Assembly: GCA_021156245.1 (NCBI GenBank)
Contig: JAJNBO010000100.1
Coordinates: 1-7,822 of the forward strand
Direction: 5' to 3'
Origin: Ramlibacter sp.
GTDB lineage: Bacteria > Pseudomonadota > Gammaproteobacteria > Burkholderiales > Burkholderiaceae_C
Length of the DNA stretch: 7,822 nucleotides
Shown: piece by piece, positions 5,543 to 7,822 of the stretch
Numbering within the stretch: the first letter of the stretch is position 1
Layout: each line of letters starts with the position of its first letter
Program-made: the position numbers and the translations under genes
The notes under the pieces: model-generated
The model's input: only the letters and a program-made list of their open reading frames with translations
What the model was told of the DNA's origin: nothing
Database searches by the model: none

Positions 5543-6412
5543 TTACTGCGCGTTCTGCAGCGCCGCGATGCGCTCCTCGATGGGCGGGTGCGTCGAGAAC
5601 AGCTTGCCCACGCCGGAGGTGATGCCGTGCGTCTGCAGGCCCTTGGGCAGCTCGCCGGGCACCATGCCGCCCAGGCGGGCGAGCGCGTTGATCATCGGCT
5701 GCTTGCGGCCCATCAGCTGGGCGGCGCCGCGGTCGGCGCGGAATTCGCGCTGGCGCGAGAACCAGGCCACGATGATGGCGGCGACGAAACCGAGCAGGAT
5801 GTCCAGCACGATGGTGGTCACGAAGTAGCCGATGCCAGGGCCGGAGCGGTTCTCGCCGCGGCTCAGGAAGCCGTCCACCACGTAGCCGATCACGCGGGAC
5901 AGGAACACGACGAAGGTGTTCATCACGCCCTGGATCAGCGTCATGGTGACCATGTCGCCATTGGCGATGTGCGCCACTTCGTGGCCGATCACGGCCTCGA
6001 CCTCGTCGCGGGTCATGCCTTGCAGCAGGCCGGTGGACACGGCCACGAGCGCATTGTTCTTGAACGCGCCGGTGGCGAAGGCGTTGGGCTCGCCTTCGAA
6101 CACGCCGACTTCGGGCATGCCGATGCCGGCCTGGTCGGCGAACTTGCGCACGGTGTTGACGATCCACGCCTCGTCGGCGCCTTCGTTCCCGGAGATCACC
6201 TGCACGCCGGAGCTCCACTTGGCGACGGGCTTGGAGATCAGCAGGGAGATGATCGCGCCGCCGAAGCCGATGACGGCGGCGAAGGCGAGCAGCATGCCCA
6301 GGTTGAGGCCGTTCGCCGTCAGGTACCGGTTGACCCCGAGCAGGCTGGCGACGATGCCGAGCACCACCACCACGGCCAGGTTGGTCAGGACGAACAGGAA
6401 GATGCGTTTCAT
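5543..6412 (-). CDS. htpX: HtpX membrane-bound zinc metalloprotease
   Basis: A 289-residue M48B protease that, in Escherichia coli, degrades damaged inner-membrane proteins alongside FtsH. The start [14 protein letters not shown] is the standard HtpX N-terminus and its first membrane segment (about 4-24). A second lies at about 35-58, and two more at about 155-178 and 195-218. The zinc motif is HEVAH (144-148) in [13 protein letters not shown], with E223 in the SRQREFRAD segment (219-227) as third ligand. PNAFATG (109-115) and the C-terminal [13 protein letters not shown] (273-285) are also conserved. Length is normal. The start ATG has GGAG (complement of 6423-6426) ten bases upstream, a little far. 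It lies 68 bp downstream of the DUF3025 gene on the same strand, with its own sigma-32-type promoter. The repeat element and rnpB follow. Confidence 0.97.
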   Translation of the reverse strand: MKRIFLFVLTNLAVVVVLGIVASLLGVNRYLTANGLNLGMLLAFAAVIGFGGAIISLLISKPVAKWSSGVQVISGNEGADEAWIVNTVRKFADQAGIGMPEVGVFEGEPNAFATGAFKNNALVAVSTGLLQGMTRDEVEAVIGHEVAHIANGDMVTMTLIQGVMNTFVVFLSRVIGYVVDGFLSRGENRSGPGIGYFVTTIVLDILLGFVAAIIVAWFSRQREFRADRGAAQLMGRKQPMINALARLGGMVPGELPKGLQTHGITSGVGKLFSTHPPIEERIAALQNAQ

Positions 6413-6456
6413 TGCTAGGAAGCTCCGAAGGGTGTTAGGGAGTCACCCCCGCGCGC

Positions 6457-6485
6457 AGATGGGGCTGGAAGCCGCCGAAATCAAG
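6457..6485 (-). promoter_or_regulatory. Sigma-32 (RpoH) heat-shock-type promoter of htpX
   Basis: On the minus strand, CTTGATT (6485-6479) stands 14 bp before CCCCATCT (6464-6457). The RpoH consensus is CTTGAAA, 13-15 bp, CCCCATNT, so the -10 match is essentially perfect and the -35 matches five of seven bases. Transcription would start near 6450, giving a leader of about 38 nt before the htpX ATG. htpX belongs to the sigma-32 regulon in Escherichia coli, which supports the call. The TGA stop of the upstream DUF3025 gene lies within the -35 element. Confidence 0.7.
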
Positions 6486-7254
6486 GGCGCACGGGGCCCG
6501 CGGACGTTGTTGTGGTGTCTTGTGTCGTCTTGCGGGGACGAAATACGAGGGAGTCATCATAAAAGGAAAAGTTCTCGTTTCCGGCCCACCAGCCCGGCAC
6601 GCCAAGCACCGGCAGCGGCGTGAACGGCTTGCCGGCCAGCGCTTGCGCCGTGCAGCGCCCCGCGAGCCAGCCGTCCACGTCAGCTATCGAATCCATAGCT
6701 GCATCGCCACGCCAGACATGCGCTGTCAGCGGTTTTCTCGGAAAGGCGAGCTGCTCGAGCAGCGCGTGGCCGAAGACCAGCAGCCGCGCCCCGCTCCACA
6801 GCGGACGCAGGTCGACGAAGAGTTCGCGCCACGCGCGCGCCTGCAGGGCGAGCCAGATCGGCTCCGGCGCCTGCAGGAGCGCGCCGTTCTCGTCGAACAC
6901 CGTGATGGCGTCGCGCACCGGGCCGCGCCGGGCCTGGATGCCGCGCCGCGCGATCTCCTGCGCCTGCAGCCGGTTGAGGGCGGCCTTGCTGCGCGGGAAC
7001 TGCCGCCAGACCAGGGCATTGAAGAAGTCGTGCAGACCGGGGCGGACCGGGCATCGGCGGGTCTCGAAGATGAACTGCTCGTACGCCAGGCCGGCCGGCA
7101 GCGCATCCTGCGGGACGAATTCCACCGGCGCGGGCGCATTCCCGTTCAAGGCGGCGTGCAGCGCTTCGCCAGCGGCCACGCGCGTCGCCACCGGCTCACC
7201 GGCCGCGCGCCAGGGCGCGTACCAGGGCTGCCGCCAGTCCAGCGCCGGGAGCAA
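6481..7254 (-). CDS. DUF3025-family protein
   Basis: A 257-residue protein of the DUF3025 family, whose function is unknown. Visible family features are DWRQPWYAPW (6-15), LPAGLAYEQFI (52-62), a long conserved block RPGLHDFFNALVW (71-83) followed by FPRSKAALN (86-94), and GPVRDAITVFDENGA (111-125). No signal peptide or membrane segment is seen, so it is probably cytoplasmic. The start is TTG (7254-7252), the codon directly after the TGA of the NYN gene and in the same frame. No ATG or GTG lies between that stop and the conserved DW motif. GGAAAGG (complement of 7260-7266) is five bases upstream and supports the TTG. The C-terminal end is poorly conserved and threonine-rich (KTTQDTTTTS). The gene pairs with the NYN-LOTUS gene in an apparent operon. 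Confidence 0.88.
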   Translation of the reverse strand: MLPALDWRQPWYAPWRAAGEPVATRVAAGEALHAALNGNAPAPVEFVPQDALPAGLAYEQFIFETRRCPVRPGLHDFFNALVWRQFPRSKAALNRLQAQEIARRGIQARRGPVRDAITVFDENGALLQAPEPIWLALQARAWRELFVDLRPLWSGARLLVFGHALLEQLAFPRKPLTAHVWRGDAAMDSIADVDGWLAGRCTAQALAGKPFTPLPVLGVPGWWAGNENFSFYDDSLVFRPRKTTQDTTTTSAGPVRP

Positions 7255-7822
7255 TCAGGCCTTTCCGCGGCGCACCGGCTTCTCGCGCACCGACACGTGC
7301 GACGTTCCTTCGTCGATCAGCTCGAACAGGTCGGTGGCGGCCAGCAGCTTGGTCAGCGTGGAGTAGCCGTAGTTGCGCTGGTCGAAGGACGCCTGGTTGC
7401 CGATCTGCTGGCGCACCTCGTTGACGCGCGACCAGCCCTCGTCGTCTTCCGCGGCCCGCACCGCGTTGAGCAGCAGCGCGACCAGCTTCTTGTCCTGCCG
7501 CAGCTCGGCCCCGGTGCGGCGCAGGCGCTGCGGCCGCTCGGGGGTGTCGTGGTCGGCATCCCCTTGCGCGTGCATCTCGTCGAGGAACAGGAACCGCGAG
7601 CACGCGTTGACGAAGGGCTCGGGCGTCTTGCGCGAACCGAAGCCGTAGACGGCGGCGCCCTTGGCGCGCAGGTGCATCACCATCGGCGTGAAGTCGGCGT
7701 CCGACGAGACAATGCCGAAGGCGTCGGGCCGGTCGGTGTACAGCAGGTCGAGCGCGTCGATGATCATCGCCATGTCGCTCGCGTTCTTGCCCTTGCTGTA
7801 GTCGAACTGCTGCATCGGGCGG
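7255..7822 (-). CDS. NYN domain-LOTUS (OST-HTH) RNA-related protein, 5'-partial
   Basis: The gene runs off the right edge, so its N-terminus is missing; the ATG at 7815 is an internal codon in the conserved RPMQQFDYSKGKN segment. Counting from that Met, the NYN nuclease-like domain (LabA/DUF88, PIN-like fold) covers about 1-80, with acidic residues D14 (KNASDMAMIIDALDLLY region) and D39 and D41 (IVSSDADF), then YGFGSRKTPEPFVNAC. The first catalytic Asp of the fold should lie off the window. A charged linker (about 82-104) leads to a LOTUS/OST-HTH domain (about 105-178) with LRQDKKLVALLLNAV, GWSRVNEV, FDQRNYGYSTLTKLL and DLFEL. Proteins with this layout are common in Proteobacteria and are inferred to act on RNA. 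The substrate is unknown. Its stop codon directly precedes the DUF3025 start. Confidence 0.92.
   Translation of the reverse strand, partial: RPMQQFDYSKGKNASDMAMIIDALDLLYTDRPDAFGIVSSDADFTPMVMHLRAKGAAVYGFGSRKTPEPFVNACSRFLFLDEMHAQGDADHDTPERPQRLRRTGAELRQDKKLVALLLNAVRAAEDDEGWSRVNEVRQQIGNQASFDQRNYGYSTLTKLLAATDLFELIDEGTSHVSVREKPVRRGKA
7260..7266 (-). promoter_or_regulatory. Ribosome binding site deciding the TTG start of the DUF3025 gene
   Basis: GGAAAGG on the minus strand ends five bases before the TTG at 7254, within the last codons of the NYN gene. It is the only purine-rich site in range and supports initiation at TTG over a later CTG. Confidence 0.5.

Noticed and set aside
5173..5828. Plus-strand open frames across the rnpB and repeat region
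   Set aside because: They lie antisense to the RNase P RNA, cross the repeat hairpins and run into the antisense of htpX. No protein family is recognisable.
7813..7815. ATG at 7815 as the start of the NYN gene
   Set aside because: The codons before it (RP) continue the conserved QQF-Y-KGKN region, so the gene extends off the window.

Overview
The window is high-GC DNA with strong GC bias at third codon positions, which throws up long spurious ORFs on the opposite strand and in other frames. Gene content (a Bug/TctC periplasmic binding protein, a Nudix-metallo-beta-lactamase fusion, a DUF898-M48 pair, DUF3025, a NYN-LOTUS protein and a type A RNase P RNA) suggests a betaproteobacterium of the Burkholderiales, probably Comamonadaceae-like. 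This is inferred from gene families; no phylogeny was run. The region looks chromosomal and housekeeping. No transposase, integrase, phage gene, CRISPR array or tRNA is visible.

Layout. Positions 1-26 may hold the last codons of a plus-strand gene. A 99-bp paired-hairpin repeat (27-125) follows, then a minus-strand Bug-type solute-binding protein (132-1106). Only 17 bp separate its start from that of a divergent plus-strand gene, a Nudix plus LACTB2-like MBL-fold fusion (1124-2767). A two-gene plus-strand operon follows: a DUF898/YjgN-type membrane protein (2813-3994) and a membrane-anchored M48 metallopeptidase (3999-5075). From the right edge, all genes are on the minus strand: NYN-LOTUS protein (partial, 7822-7255), DUF3025 protein (7254-6481), HtpX protease (6412-5543), a second 100-bp copy of the paired-hairpin repeat (5539-5440) and rnpB (about 5417-5083). 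The 3' end of rnpB meets the 3' end of the M48 gene about 7 bp apart.

Functional reading. HtpX and the M48/DUF898 pair are both linked to the inner membrane, and a good sigma-32-type (RpoH) promoter lies just upstream of htpX, so heat or envelope stress control of htpX is the best-supported regulatory inference. The NYN-LOTUS and DUF3025 genes are in one reading frame, separated by a single TGA with the apparent TTG start directly after it, which suggests tight translational coupling. The two paired-hairpin repeats share 31-nt arms, nearly the same length and a position 3-6 bp from the stop codon of a minus-strand gene. The second also replaces the -35 region of rnpB.

No clearly new biological system is evident. 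The points most worth checking are the repeat family and its effect on rnpB, the stop/start fusion junction, and the RpoH promoter.
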